Shown one piece after another: positions 1-6,170 of a stretch of DNA of 6,966 bases (position 1 is the stretch's first letter; the number at the start of each line of letters is the position of its first letter). Under the pieces are notes generated by a model that worked only from the letters and a program-made list of their open reading frames with translations, ran no database searches and was not told the DNA's origin. A program made the position numbers and the translations under genes. This DNA is from JAGNZR01 sp051648485 (lineage in GTDB: Bacteria > Fusobacteriota > Fusobacteriia > Fusobacteriales > Fusobacteriaceae): contig JBOFFH010000009.1 of the NCBI GenBank assembly GCA_051648485.1, forward strand, positions 1-6,966, in the 5' to 3' direction.

Positions 1-1119
1 CCTTTGGGTTACGCTTTTATAATGAAAGAACAAACTGAGTATATAGTAGAATATATTTATGTCAAAGCTGAAGAAAGATATAAATCTTATGGTAGTAAGT
101 TAATTCAATTTATAACAAATCATGCAGTAAAAAATAGAATAAATACTATTTCAGTACTAAAAAAAAGTGATGCAGAAAAGTTTTTTAAAAAAATTGGATT
201 TAAAGTAAAAAATGAAAACTTAATATTATCTAATATTCAACAAAGAAAAAAAAGACAAGAAGAAAACAGAAAAACTGTGCTTTATTCAATATTTTGGAAT
301 ATTGTTTTAGCAGTAGTAAAAATTTCAGGTGGTATCTTTGGTAAATCTAGAGGACTTTTAATAGATGGATTCAATTCTTTATCAGATATGGCTACATCTT
401 TTGGAATTTTAATAGGAATTCACTTTAGCAATATGCCTGAAGATGAAGGCCATCCTTATGGACATGAAAAAATAGAAAGCATAATCAGTATAGGTCTTGG
501 TATTTTTATGATTCTTACAGCTTTTGAATTGGGAAAGGGAAGTGTTTTAATTTTAATGTCAGGAGAAGAAAGATCAATACCTCAGTTTAGTACGATTTAC
601 TTAGCTGCATTTTCTTCCCTGGTAAAATTTTTTATGTATAAACAAAAAATGAGAGTGGGAATCAAAACACAGAACAATGCACTTATAGCAGATGCTAAAG
701 ATAGTAGAAATGATGTTTTCTCATCTTTAGGAGTAATAGTCGGGATTTTATTGTCAATTTATGTATCTGATATTTTTGATGTACTGATAAGTTTAGCAGT
801 ATCAGCTTTAATATTTAAAGAAGGGGTATCGGTGCTTTTGGATACTTCGGATGCAATTTTAGACAAGCAAGATTTAGAATTTATAAGTGAAATAAAAACT
901 TATATTTATCAGAATACAGATATTAGAAATGTTCATGACATAAAAATGAGAAATTCAGGAGATAAAATTTTTCTAACATTTCATATAAGAGTTCCTAAAA
1001 ATATGATTGTTCATGAAGCACACGAAATTGCAGACAATTTAGAAGAATCAATAATGACAGATTTTGCTTCTGTAAAAGATGTAATTATTCATCTGGATAA
1101 TATTTTGGATTCTGAATAG
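1..1119 (+). CDS. GNAT domain (partial) fused to cation diffusion facilitator transporter, probably Mn2+ efflux; 5' end outside window
   Basis: The frame is open from the first base, so the gene starts upstream; the TTG at position 4 lies inside a GNAT beta strand and is not a credible start. Residues are counted from the first visible codon. Residues 3-70 look like the C-terminal half of a GNAT acetyltransferase: a GYAFIM strand, then VKAEERYKSYGSKL, which matches the CoA-binding motif A, then AEKFFKKIGFK, which resembles motif B. The CoA loop is degenerate (R26..S29.G31, where R..G.G is usual). A basic linker (about 80-91) leads to a full CDF transporter with six predicted membrane helices (about 92-276), the conserved HPYGHE loop (151-156) and a cytoplasmic C-terminal domain (about 277-372). 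The metal-site residues are N125 and D129 in TM2 and D234 and D238 in TM5. Zinc CDFs usually have His/Asp pairs here; an N/D plus D/D set resembles, as I recall, the streptococcal manganese exporter MntE. CDF assignment is secure; metal identity and acetyltransferase activity are inferences. Confidence 0.9.
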   Translation, partial: PLGYAFIMKEQTEYIVEYIYVKAEERYKSYGSKLIQFITNHAVKNRINTISVLKKSDAEKFFKKIGFKVKNENLILSNIQQRKKRQEENRKTVLYSIFWNIVLAVVKISGGIFGKSRGLLIDGFNSLSDMATSFGILIGIHFSNMPEDEGHPYGHEKIESIISIGLGIFMILTAFELGKGSVLILMSGEERSIPQFSTIYLAAFSSLVKFFMYKQKMRVGIKTQNNALIADAKDSRNDVFSSLGVIVGILLSIYVSDIFDVLISLAVSALIFKEGVSVLLDTSDAILDKQDLEFISEIKTYIYQNTDIRNVHDIKMRNSGDKIFLTFHIRVPKNMIVHEAHEIADNLEESIMTDFASVKDVIIHLDNILDSE

Positions 1120-1141
1120 GGAATTAAATCCACTATATTAT

Positions 1142-2476
1142 TTACAAATCTTTAGATTTTTTTTCGATATACTCATTTTCTTCTTTTAATTTTTGTGCAT
1201 CATAAATTTTAAAGAATGGATAATAAATGAATGTAGAAATAACAATAATTAAAACTCCTATAACAGCTCCAGAGATGTGACCGCCAGTTACTAAGAAACC
1301 GTAAATAGGTGCAGGTAAAGTCCAATGAATATTCATTCCGCTAGTCATCGCTATAAGTCCAAATTTCATTCCAAAATATGTTATTATTGTAGTTACTAAA
1401 GGTGCAATGATAAATGGTATTATTAAAATTGGATTCATAATAATAGGTGTTCCAAAAATAATAGGTTCATTGATATTGAATATCCCTGGAACTAAAGACA
1501 TTTTTCCAAGTTCTTTAAGTTGTTTACTCTTTGCAAAAAAAGCCATTAAAAAAGTTAAACCTAGAGTTAAACCAGAACCTCCTAATTTAGAAGATAAAAA
1601 TATAAATGTCATTCCACTTATATGGGGGATTGCTTCTCCAGCTTGAAAAGCCACCCTATTTTGATCCATCATACTTAACCAGATAGGAATCATTACAGAT
1701 CCTACTATGGTAGGACCCTGTAGTCCTATTGACCAGAGAAGTTGTGCCACTACAACAGCTAATAATGTACCTATAAAAGAGCTGGCCAAAAAAGTTAAAG
1801 GTTTCCCAATAATAGTTATAATAAAATTGTGAATATGTTCAAAAGGGGTAATTTCAAAAATAATTCTAACACCTAAAGCCAGTAAAATAACCAACATAAT
1901 AGGAATAAGTGAAGAGAATGATTTACTAACTGCTGGTGGAACGGAATCAGGCATTTTTATAACCAAATTTTTGTCTATGGCAAACTTAAAAATCTCTGTT
2001 GTAAAAACACCAGTTAAAATAGCTACAAATATACCCTTACTTCCAATTAAATCGATATTAATTCCTGTTATATTTAAAAGAACATCATTATGAATATGAA
2101 CTATTCTAGAAGGGGTTAGTAGTAAAAAAGCACTTAAAGATATAACAGCACAAGAAAGAGGGTCTACTTTCTTTCTTTCCGCTAATCTATATGCTACTCC
2201 AACAGCTATGAATAAAGCCATAACATCAAAAGTAACTTGTACAGGATATAAAATTCTAACTTTCCATAGTGGTCCAAATATTTTAGCCATAAACTCAGCA
2301 TATCCAGGTATCGGTAATAAACCAATAATTAGAAACATAGAACCTACAATCAGAAGAGGCATTGCTAAAGTTAAACCGTCCCTGATAGCCTGTATATGTA
2401 TTTGAGATGATATTTTTGTTGCTATAGGTAAAAATCGTTTTTCTAAAAAATTATTTAAATGATTCATAAATTCCAC
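1142..2476 (-). CDS. PTS lactose/cellobiose-family sugar permease, EIIC component
   Basis: This 444-residue protein has the length and layout of a LacE/CelB/ChbC-type EIIC, the membrane channel that carries a beta-glycoside or oligosaccharide inwards for phosphorylation by EIIB. Family marks are the N-terminal segment with AIRDGLTLAMPLLIVGS (30-46), about ten hydrophobic segments, the signature FNINEPIIFG (333-342) with the conserved Glu at E337, and a C-terminal GGHISG (398-403). In Bacillus ChbC the sugar-contacting residues are, as I recall, H250 and E334; the 84-residue spacing is kept here, but the His position is Q253 in a GLQG motif. The start is GTG at 2476, chosen because AGGAGG lies 6 nt upstream; the ATG three codons later would sit 15 nt away. 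No EIIA or EIIB gene adjoins it, so it must borrow partners encoded elsewhere. It lies 68 bp downstream of the small secreted-protein gene with no terminator between, so the two may be co-transcribed. Substrate unknown. Confidence 0.93.
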   Translation of the reverse strand: MEFMNHLNNFLEKRFLPIATKISSQIHIQAIRDGLTLAMPLLIVGSMFLIIGLLPIPGYAEFMAKIFGPLWKVRILYPVQVTFDVMALFIAVGVAYRLAERKKVDPLSCAVISLSAFLLLTPSRIVHIHNDVLLNITGINIDLIGSKGIFVAILTGVFTTEIFKFAIDKNLVIKMPDSVPPAVSKSFSSLIPIMLVILLALGVRIIFEITPFEHIHNFIITIIGKPLTFLASSFIGTLLAVVVAQLLWSIGLQGPTIVGSVMIPIWLSMMDQNRVAFQAGEAIPHISGMTFIFLSSKLGGSGLTLGLTFLMAFFAKSKQLKELGKMSLVPGIFNINEPIIFGTPIIMNPILIIPFIIAPLVTTIITYFGMKFGLIAMTSGMNIHWTLPAPIYGFLVTGGHISGAVIGVLIIVISTFIYYPFFKIYDAQKLKEENEYIEKKSKDL

Positions 2477-2482
2477 AAACCC

Positions 2483-2488
2483 CCTCCT
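2483..2488 (-). promoter_or_regulatory. Ribosome binding site deciding the GTG start of the EIIC gene
   Basis: Read on the minus strand this is a perfect AGGAGG followed by GGGTTT and then GTG. The 6-nt spacing is ideal for the GTG and poor (15 nt) for the next in-frame ATG, so the GTG is the likely start. Confidence 0.8.
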
Positions 2489-2544
2489 GATTAAATTAAA
2501 TGATTCAATCCACTTTCTAAAACTTTTTTCTCATTTTTAAAATA

Positions 2545-3093
2545 TTATTTAAAGTTTTCTACAAATCTAAAAAAATCTGAAATAGTTTTTTCTTCTTTAG
2601 AAAGTTCATTTCTAAAATTGTTAGAAAAATTATAGTTTCTTACTTTGTTTCTGTTGTACAGATAATCTTCGATAAAAGAACCCATAGGGTCTCTGTCTCC
2701 ACGATAAGCTGGAAGAGTAGAGATTTCATGATTATATTTAGAAAATTCTTTTCTTAATCTTTTTTCATGTTTTAACTGATCTTTATAAAGTTTTTCAAGA
2801 GATTTTCTATCTTTTTTATTTAAACTTGGATTTCTTTCTAGCCATTTTCTAAAGCTATCTTTTGAATAACCCCAATTTTTTTTATAGTAGTCATCGTCTC
2901 CATACCATTTGTCATCTTTCCAATCGTTAGGGTTTAAGATGCTAGGATGAGTTTTGTCCATAGGGTTACCAAAAGAATTGTTATTAGAATTCCCATTATT
3001 ATGGTGTGATTTTCCATTTTTTCCAGGGTTTGAAATTGATAAAGCAGAATTTAATAAAAATATTCCTATTAAAAATTTAATATTTGTTTTCAT
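2545..3093 (-). CDS. Small secreted protein of unknown function
   Basis: I do not recognise this 182-residue protein. It begins with a clear Sec signal peptide: MKTNIK, a hydrophobic core (FLIGIFLLNSAL, 7-18) and a likely cleavage after S19. There is no Cys near the site, and none anywhere in the protein, so it is not a lipoprotein and is released or periplasmic. The mature chain opens with a low-complexity stretch rich in Asn, Gly, Ser and His (about 21-43), followed by a tryptophan- and aspartate-rich patch (about 57-75, including DDKWYGDDDYY) and a highly charged, probably helical region rich in Lys, Arg and Glu (about 78-120). The C-terminal third (about 121-182) is mixed and contains RGDRDPMGSF. 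The start is supported by GGAGG 4 nt upstream (3098-3102). It is transcribed divergently from adhE and lies just upstream of the EIIC gene. His and Asp clusters could bind cations, but that is only a guess. Confidence 0.8.
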   Translation of the reverse strand: MKTNIKFLIGIFLLNSALSISNPGKNGKSHHNNGNSNNNSFGNPMDKTHPSILNPNDWKDDKWYGDDDYYKKNWGYSKDSFRKWLERNPSLNKKDRKSLEKLYKDQLKHEKRLRKEFSKYNHEISTLPAYRGDRDPMGSFIEDYLYNRNKVRNYNFSNNFRNELSKEEKTISDFFRFVENFK

Positions 3094-3126
3094 ATTTCCT
3101 CCATAAATTATGTTTTTATTAAGTGT

Positions 3127-3135
3127 ATTTTATCA
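3127..3135 (-). promoter_or_regulatory. Candidate extended -10 promoter element for the secreted-protein gene
   Basis: The minus strand reads TGATAAAAT, a TGn extension joined to TAAAAT (five of six matches to TATAAT). A start of transcription near 3120 would give a leader of about 27 nt that includes the GGAGG site. The -35 region is only a T-rich tract without a good TTGACA match, which extended -10 promoters tolerate. In such AT-rich DNA this remains a prediction. Confidence 0.4.
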
Positions 3136-3162
3136 TAAAAATATAAAAAATTAAACTAAGAA

Positions 3163-3176
3163 TAAATTTTGATCAT
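3163..3176 (+). repeat. 14-bp direct repeat, copy 1 (candidate operator)
   Basis: The sequence TAAATTTTGATCAT is identical to copy 2 at 3260-3273, with start points 97 bp apart and in the same orientation. It contains the short palindrome TGATCA. This copy lies about 30 bp upstream of the candidate -10 of the minus-strand secreted-protein gene. Confidence 0.5.
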
Positions 3177-3259
3177 GTATAAAAAAAAACATATAAAAAA
3201 TTAAAGCTTCAAAATAAAGGGAGTTTAAAAGGTAAAAATATATTTGAGTGTATATTGGT

Positions 3260-3273
3260 TAAATTTTGATCAT
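3260..3273 (+). repeat. 14-bp direct repeat, copy 2 (candidate operator)
   Basis: This is the second perfect copy of TAAATTTTGATCAT. It lies 142 bp before the adhE start codon and upstream of every candidate adhE -10 element that I can see. It could bind a regulator of adhE. The half-site TTGAT recalls FNR-type boxes, but the matching ATCAA half is missing. Confidence 0.5.
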
Positions 3274-3303
3274 CTTAAAGTATTAAATAAAACAATATAA
3301 AAA

Positions 3304-3340
3304 TTGAATTTTTTTTACATACATAGTAAACTGATATTAA
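3304..3340 (+). promoter_or_regulatory. Candidate adhE promoter region
   Basis: Two overlapping readings are possible: TTGAAT (3304-3309) with TAAACT (3327-3332) at a 17-nt spacing, or TTTACA (3314-3319) with an extended -10, TGATATTAA (3332-3340), at a 15-nt spacing. A further TATAAA sits at 3296-3301. None is a strong consensus, and the AT-rich composition makes chance matches likely, so the exact promoter is unresolved. Confidence 0.3.
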
Positions 3341-3414
3341 TTGAGAGAGATAAACTCATAAAACAAAAAAACAAAACAAAATATAGTTTAATTTAAAAAT
3401 CAGGAGGATGTAGA

Positions 3415-6027
3415 ATGTCAATAGAAAATGTAATTGAAAGAGTAAGAATAGCTCAAAAAAAATTCGCAGAATTTGACCAAGCACAAGTTGATAAAATTTT
3501 TAGAGAGGCCTCAATAGCAGCTAACAGTGCAAGAATACACTTAGCTAAAATGGCAGTAGCTGAAACAAGAATGGGAATTGTAGAAGATAAAGTAATAAAA
3601 AATCACTTTGCATCTGAGTATATATATAACGCATATAAAGACACAGTAACTTGTGGAGTTATAGAAAAAGATGAATCATACGGAATAGAGAAAATAGCAG
3701 AACCAATCGGAATTATAGGAGCAGTAATTCCAACAACAAATCCAACATCTACAGCAATATTTAAAGCACTTATAGCTTTAAAAACAAGAAATGGAATAGT
3801 GTTTTCACCACATCCAAGAGCTAAAAACTCAACTATAGAAGCAGCAAGAATAATATTAGAAGCAGCAGTTAAAGCTGGAGCACCTGAAGAAATTATCGGT
3901 TGGATATCAGAGCCATCTTTAGAAGCTACTAATTATCTAATGAAAAATGTAGATTTGATATTAGCTACTGGAGGACCAGGAATGGTTAAGGCAGCTTACT
4001 CATCAGGAACACCAGCAATTGGAGTTGGAGCAGGAAACACTCCTGTAATTATCGATGAAACAGCTGATATAAAAATGGCTGTAAATTCAATATTACTTTC
4101 TAAAACTTTTGACAATGGAGTTATATGTGCTTCTGAGCAATCAGTAATTGTTCATGAGTCAATATATGAAGCAGTAAAAGCAGAATTCTTAAAAAGAGAA
4201 GCATATATCTTATCTCCAAAAGAAGTAGAGATAATGAGAAATGTTATTGTAATAGATGGACATTTAAATTCTGAAATAGTTGGTCAATCAGCTGCTAAAA
4301 TAGCAAGCCTTGGTGGAATAACAATTTCTGAAAGAAGTAAAGTTATAATAGGAGAAGTAGAATCAGTTGAGTTAGAAGAATCTTTCTCACATGAAAAATT
4401 ATCTCCAGTATTAGCTATGTACAAATCTAAATCTTTCGAGGAATCTTTAGTTAAAGCTGAAAGACTTGTTGAGCTTGGAGGAATGGGACATACTTCAGTT
4501 TTATATGCTGATGAGTTAGAAGCGACTGATAAAATTAATAGATTCGGAAGAGCTATGAAAACAGGAAGAACACTTATAAATATGCCAGCAGCTCAAGGAG
4601 CTATAGGAGATGTATTTAACTTTAAATTAGCACCATCACTTACACTTGGGTGTGGATCATGGGGAGGAAACGCAGTTTCTGAAAATGTAGGAGTTAAGCA
4701 TTTAATCAACATAAAAACTGTAGCTAAAAGGAGAGAAAACATGCTTTGGTTCAGAGTTCCAGAAAAAGTATACTTTAAATATGGATCATTACCAGTAGCT
4801 CTTGGAGAGTTAAAAAATAAAAAGAGAGCTATGATAGTAACAGATCAACAATTAGCAGCTCTTGGATATGTAGATAACATAACAAAAAGTTTAGATTGTA
4901 TGGGTGTAGATTACAGAGTATTCTCAGATGTACAAGCTGATCCAACTTTATCTGTAGTAAATAAAGGTGCAGATGCTATGAAAAGTTACCAACCAGATGT
5001 AATAATTGCCCTTGGTGGAGGTTCTGCAATGGACGCTGCTAAAATTATGTGGGTAATGTATGAGCATCCAACAGTAGATTTTAAAGATCTAGCTATGACA
5101 TTTATGGATATCAGAAAAAGAATAGTAGAATTCCCTAAAATGGGAGAAAAAGCTGAGTTTTGGGCAGTAGCAACTTCAGCTGGAACAGGTTCAGAAGTAA
5201 CTCCATTTGCTGTTATAACTGATGATGAGACAGGAATTAAGTATCCTCTAGCTGACTATGAGTTAACACCAGATGTAGCAATAGTTGATCCTCATTTAAT
5301 GATGAGTATGCCAGCAGGTTTAACAGCATCTTCAGGAATAGATGTATTAACACATGCTATAGAAGCTTACGTATCAATACTTGCATCTGATTTTACTAAT
5401 CCAATGGCACTAGAAGCTATGAGACTTACATTTAAATATCTTCCAGAATCAGTAGCTAAAGGAAACAAAGCTAAAAAAGCTAAAGAAAAAATGGCAAATG
5501 CTTCTTGTATAGCTGGAATGGCTTTTGCTAACGCATTCTTAGGAATATGTCACTCAATGGCTCATAAGTTAGGAGCAGCTTTCCACTTACCACACGGAAC
5601 AGCAAATGCTTTAATATTAGAAGAAGTTATCAGATTTAATGCTACAGATAAGCCACTTAAAATGGCAGGATTCTCTCAGTACAAATATCCAAATGCTAAA
5701 GAGAGATATGCTAAAATAGCTGATTCATTAGGATTCACAAAAATGAACCAAACTCCTGAAGCTAAAGTAAAAGCTTTAAGAACTAAAATAAATGAATTCA
5801 AAGCAACAATAGGAATAAAAGCAACAATAGCAGAGTATGGAATTTCTGAGCAAGAGTTCTTAGAAAAGCTAGATCAAATGGTAGAAGATGCTTTTGATGA
5901 TCAGTGTACAGGAGCTAATCCAAGATACCCTATGATGTCAGAGTTAAAAGAAATGTATTTAAGAGCTTATTATGGAGCAGATAAATATGTTAAAATGCAA
6001 GAGAAATCTGCTGAAATAGTTAAATAA
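3415..6027 (+). CDS. adhE: Bifunctional aldehyde-alcohol dehydrogenase AdhE
   Basis: This 870-residue cytoplasmic enzyme reduces acetyl-CoA to acetaldehyde and then to ethanol, consuming two NADH per acetyl-CoA and regenerating NAD+ during fermentation. The N-terminal half (about 1-440) is an acylating aldehyde dehydrogenase: GVGAGNTP (203-210) in the nucleotide-binding region and the catalytic cysteine C238 in DNGVICASEQS. A conserved linker (AKRRENMLWF, 437-446) leads to an iron-dependent alcohol dehydrogenase (about 450-870) with the NAD-binding GGGSAMD (534-540). Its expected metal ligands D643, H647, H713 and H727 are all present, each ten residues before the E. coli AdhE equivalents as I recall them (653, 657, 723, 737). 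Length is close to the E. coli protein (891), with no truncation. AGGAGG lies 7 nt before the ATG. It is monocistronic, with a strong terminator just downstream. Arginine codons are AGA in 27 of 28 cases by my count, and the strong ribosome site suggests high expression. AdhE usually forms spirosome filaments. Confidence 0.98.
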   Translation: MSIENVIERVRIAQKKFAEFDQAQVDKIFREASIAANSARIHLAKMAVAETRMGIVEDKVIKNHFASEYIYNAYKDTVTCGVIEKDESYGIEKIAEPIGIIGAVIPTTNPTSTAIFKALIALKTRNGIVFSPHPRAKNSTIEAARIILEAAVKAGAPEEIIGWISEPSLEATNYLMKNVDLILATGGPGMVKAAYSSGTPAIGVGAGNTPVIIDETADIKMAVNSILLSKTFDNGVICASEQSVIVHESIYEAVKAEFLKREAYILSPKEVEIMRNVIVIDGHLNSEIVGQSAAKIASLGGITISERSKVIIGEVESVELEESFSHEKLSPVLAMYKSKSFEESLVKAERLVELGGMGHTSVLYADELEATDKINRFGRAMKTGRTLINMPAAQGAIGDVFNFKLAPSLTLGCGSWGGNAVSENVGVKHLINIKTVAKRRENMLWFRVPEKVYFKYGSLPVALGELKNKKRAMIVTDQQLAALGYVDNITKSLDCMGVDYRVFSDVQADPTLSVVNKGADAMKSYQPDVIIALGGGSAMDAAKIMWVMYEHPTVDFKDLAMTFMDIRKRIVEFPKMGEKAEFWAVATSAGTGSEVTPFAVITDDETGIKYPLADYELTPDVAIVDPHLMMSMPAGLTASSGIDVLTHAIEAYVSILASDFTNPMALEAMRLTFKYLPESVAKGNKAKKAKEKMANASCIAGMAFANAFLGICHSMAHKLGAAFHLPHGTANALILEEVIRFNATDKPLKMAGFSQYKYPNAKERYAKIADSLGFTKMNQTPEAKVKALRTKINEFKATIGIKATIAEYGISEQEFLEKLDQMVEDAFDDQCTGANPRYPMMSELKEMYLRAYYGADKYVKMQEKSAEIVK
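4728..4743 (+). promoter_or_regulatory. Possible internal translation start (Shine-Dalgarno plus ATG) at the AdhE domain junction
   Basis: AAGGAG (4728-4733) is followed after 7 nt by an in-frame ATG at 4741, which is codon M443 of AdhE, exactly where the aldehyde dehydrogenase domain ends. Initiation here would make a 428-residue stand-alone iron alcohol dehydrogenase. The motif depends on codon R439 being AGG, the only AGG in the gene. The underlying residues (K-R-x-E-N-M) are conserved in AdhE, so the site may be accidental. Another chance GGAGG-7-ATG occurs at M190, inside the first domain. Confidence 0.3.
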
Positions 6028-6040
6028 AATTAATATTGTT

Positions 6041-6075
6041 CCACCCCTAGAATAAATTTCTAGGGGTGGTTTTTT
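6041..6075 (+). terminator. Rho-independent terminator of adhE
   Basis: A perfect 12-bp inverted repeat (CCACCCCTAGAA at 6041-6052 with TTCTAGGGGTGG at 6058-6069) encloses a 5-nt loop and is followed at once by six T residues (6070-6075). It starts 14 nt after the adhE stop codon. The GC-rich stem base stands out strongly from the AT-rich surroundings. There is no T-run on the other strand, so it should act only on adhE transcripts. Confidence 0.95.
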
Positions 6076-6077
6076 AT

Positions 6078-6108
6078 TTGAAATTAAAGATATAAAAATA
6101 AATATAAA
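6078..6108 (+). promoter_or_regulatory. Weak candidate promoter for the lipoprotein gene
   Basis: TTGAAA (6078-6083) and TATAAA (6103-6108) are separated by 19 nt, a little longer than optimal. An alternative extended -10 is TGGTAGACT at 6111-6119. A promoter is expected here because the adhE terminator lies just upstream, but the choice among AT-rich matches is uncertain. Confidence 0.25.
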
Positions 6109-6159
6109 TATGGTAGACTAGATTATTACTTAGTGAAATTCAAAACAATGGAATCTAAA

Positions 6160-6166
6160 GGGGGAG
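6160..6166 (+). promoter_or_regulatory. Ribosome binding site deciding the TTG start of the lipoprotein gene
   Basis: AAAGGGGGAG precedes TTG at 6171, with GGAG ending 4 nt before it. An in-frame TAA at 6156-6158 rules out an earlier start, and the first in-frame ATG (about 6258) lies beyond the lipobox, so the TTG is the only start that keeps the signal peptide. Confidence 0.6.
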
Positions 6167-6170
6167 TATA

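Larger units (their letters stand above)
3094..3414. promoter_or_regulatory. Divergent intergenic region between the secreted-protein gene and adhE
   Basis: This 321-bp stretch contains no gene that I can support. It is very AT-rich and must hold the promoters of both flanking genes. It contains a perfect 14-bp direct repeat (3163-3176 and 3260-3273), a nine-A run (3181-3189), a low-complexity 15-bp A-rich duplication (3141-3155 and 3191-3205), and an A-rich, probably unstructured leader (about 3360-3398) just before adhE. The adhE ribosome site is AGGAGG at 3402-3407, 7 nt from the ATG. I found no Rex-type operator (TTGTTAA-N4-TTAACAA), though adhE is a common Rex target, and no catabolite-repression cre site. 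No riboswitch or attenuator hairpin is apparent by eye. Confidence 0.7.

Noticed and set aside
4..6. TTG at position 4 as the start of the CDF gene
   Set aside because: The frame is open to the window edge, and this TTG falls inside a GNAT beta strand with no ribosome site visible, so the gene is simply cut by the window.
1146..1164. Hairpin AAATC-TTTA-GATTT followed by five T residues, a possible terminator of the CDF gene
   Set aside because: The stem is only 5 bp with a single GC pair and lies inside the 3' end of the convergent EIIC gene; it is too weak to call.
1407..1646. Open frame of 79 codons on the plus strand
   Set aside because: It lies wholly inside the EIIC gene on the opposite strand, has no domain or convincing ribosome site, and is the antisense shadow of a membrane protein.
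2208..2405. Open frame of 65 codons on the plus strand
   Set aside because: It is also antisense to the EIIC gene, with no independent support.
3141..3205. Duplicated 15-mer ATATAAAAAATTAAA (3141-3155 and 3191-3205)
   Set aside because: It is pure A/T low-complexity sequence in an AT-rich intergenic region, so chance is a sufficient explanation.
3163..3310. Possible FNR or Rex operator controlling adhE
   Set aside because: The TTGAT half-sites in the 14-bp repeats are followed by TATAA or TTAAA and not ATCAA, and no TTGTTAA-N4-TTAACAA-like palindrome is present.
3964..3984. GGAGG with 7-nt spacing before an in-frame ATG (M190) in adhE
   Set aside because: It arises from conserved glycine codons (GGPGM) inside the aldehyde dehydrogenase domain; a start there would give a broken domain.
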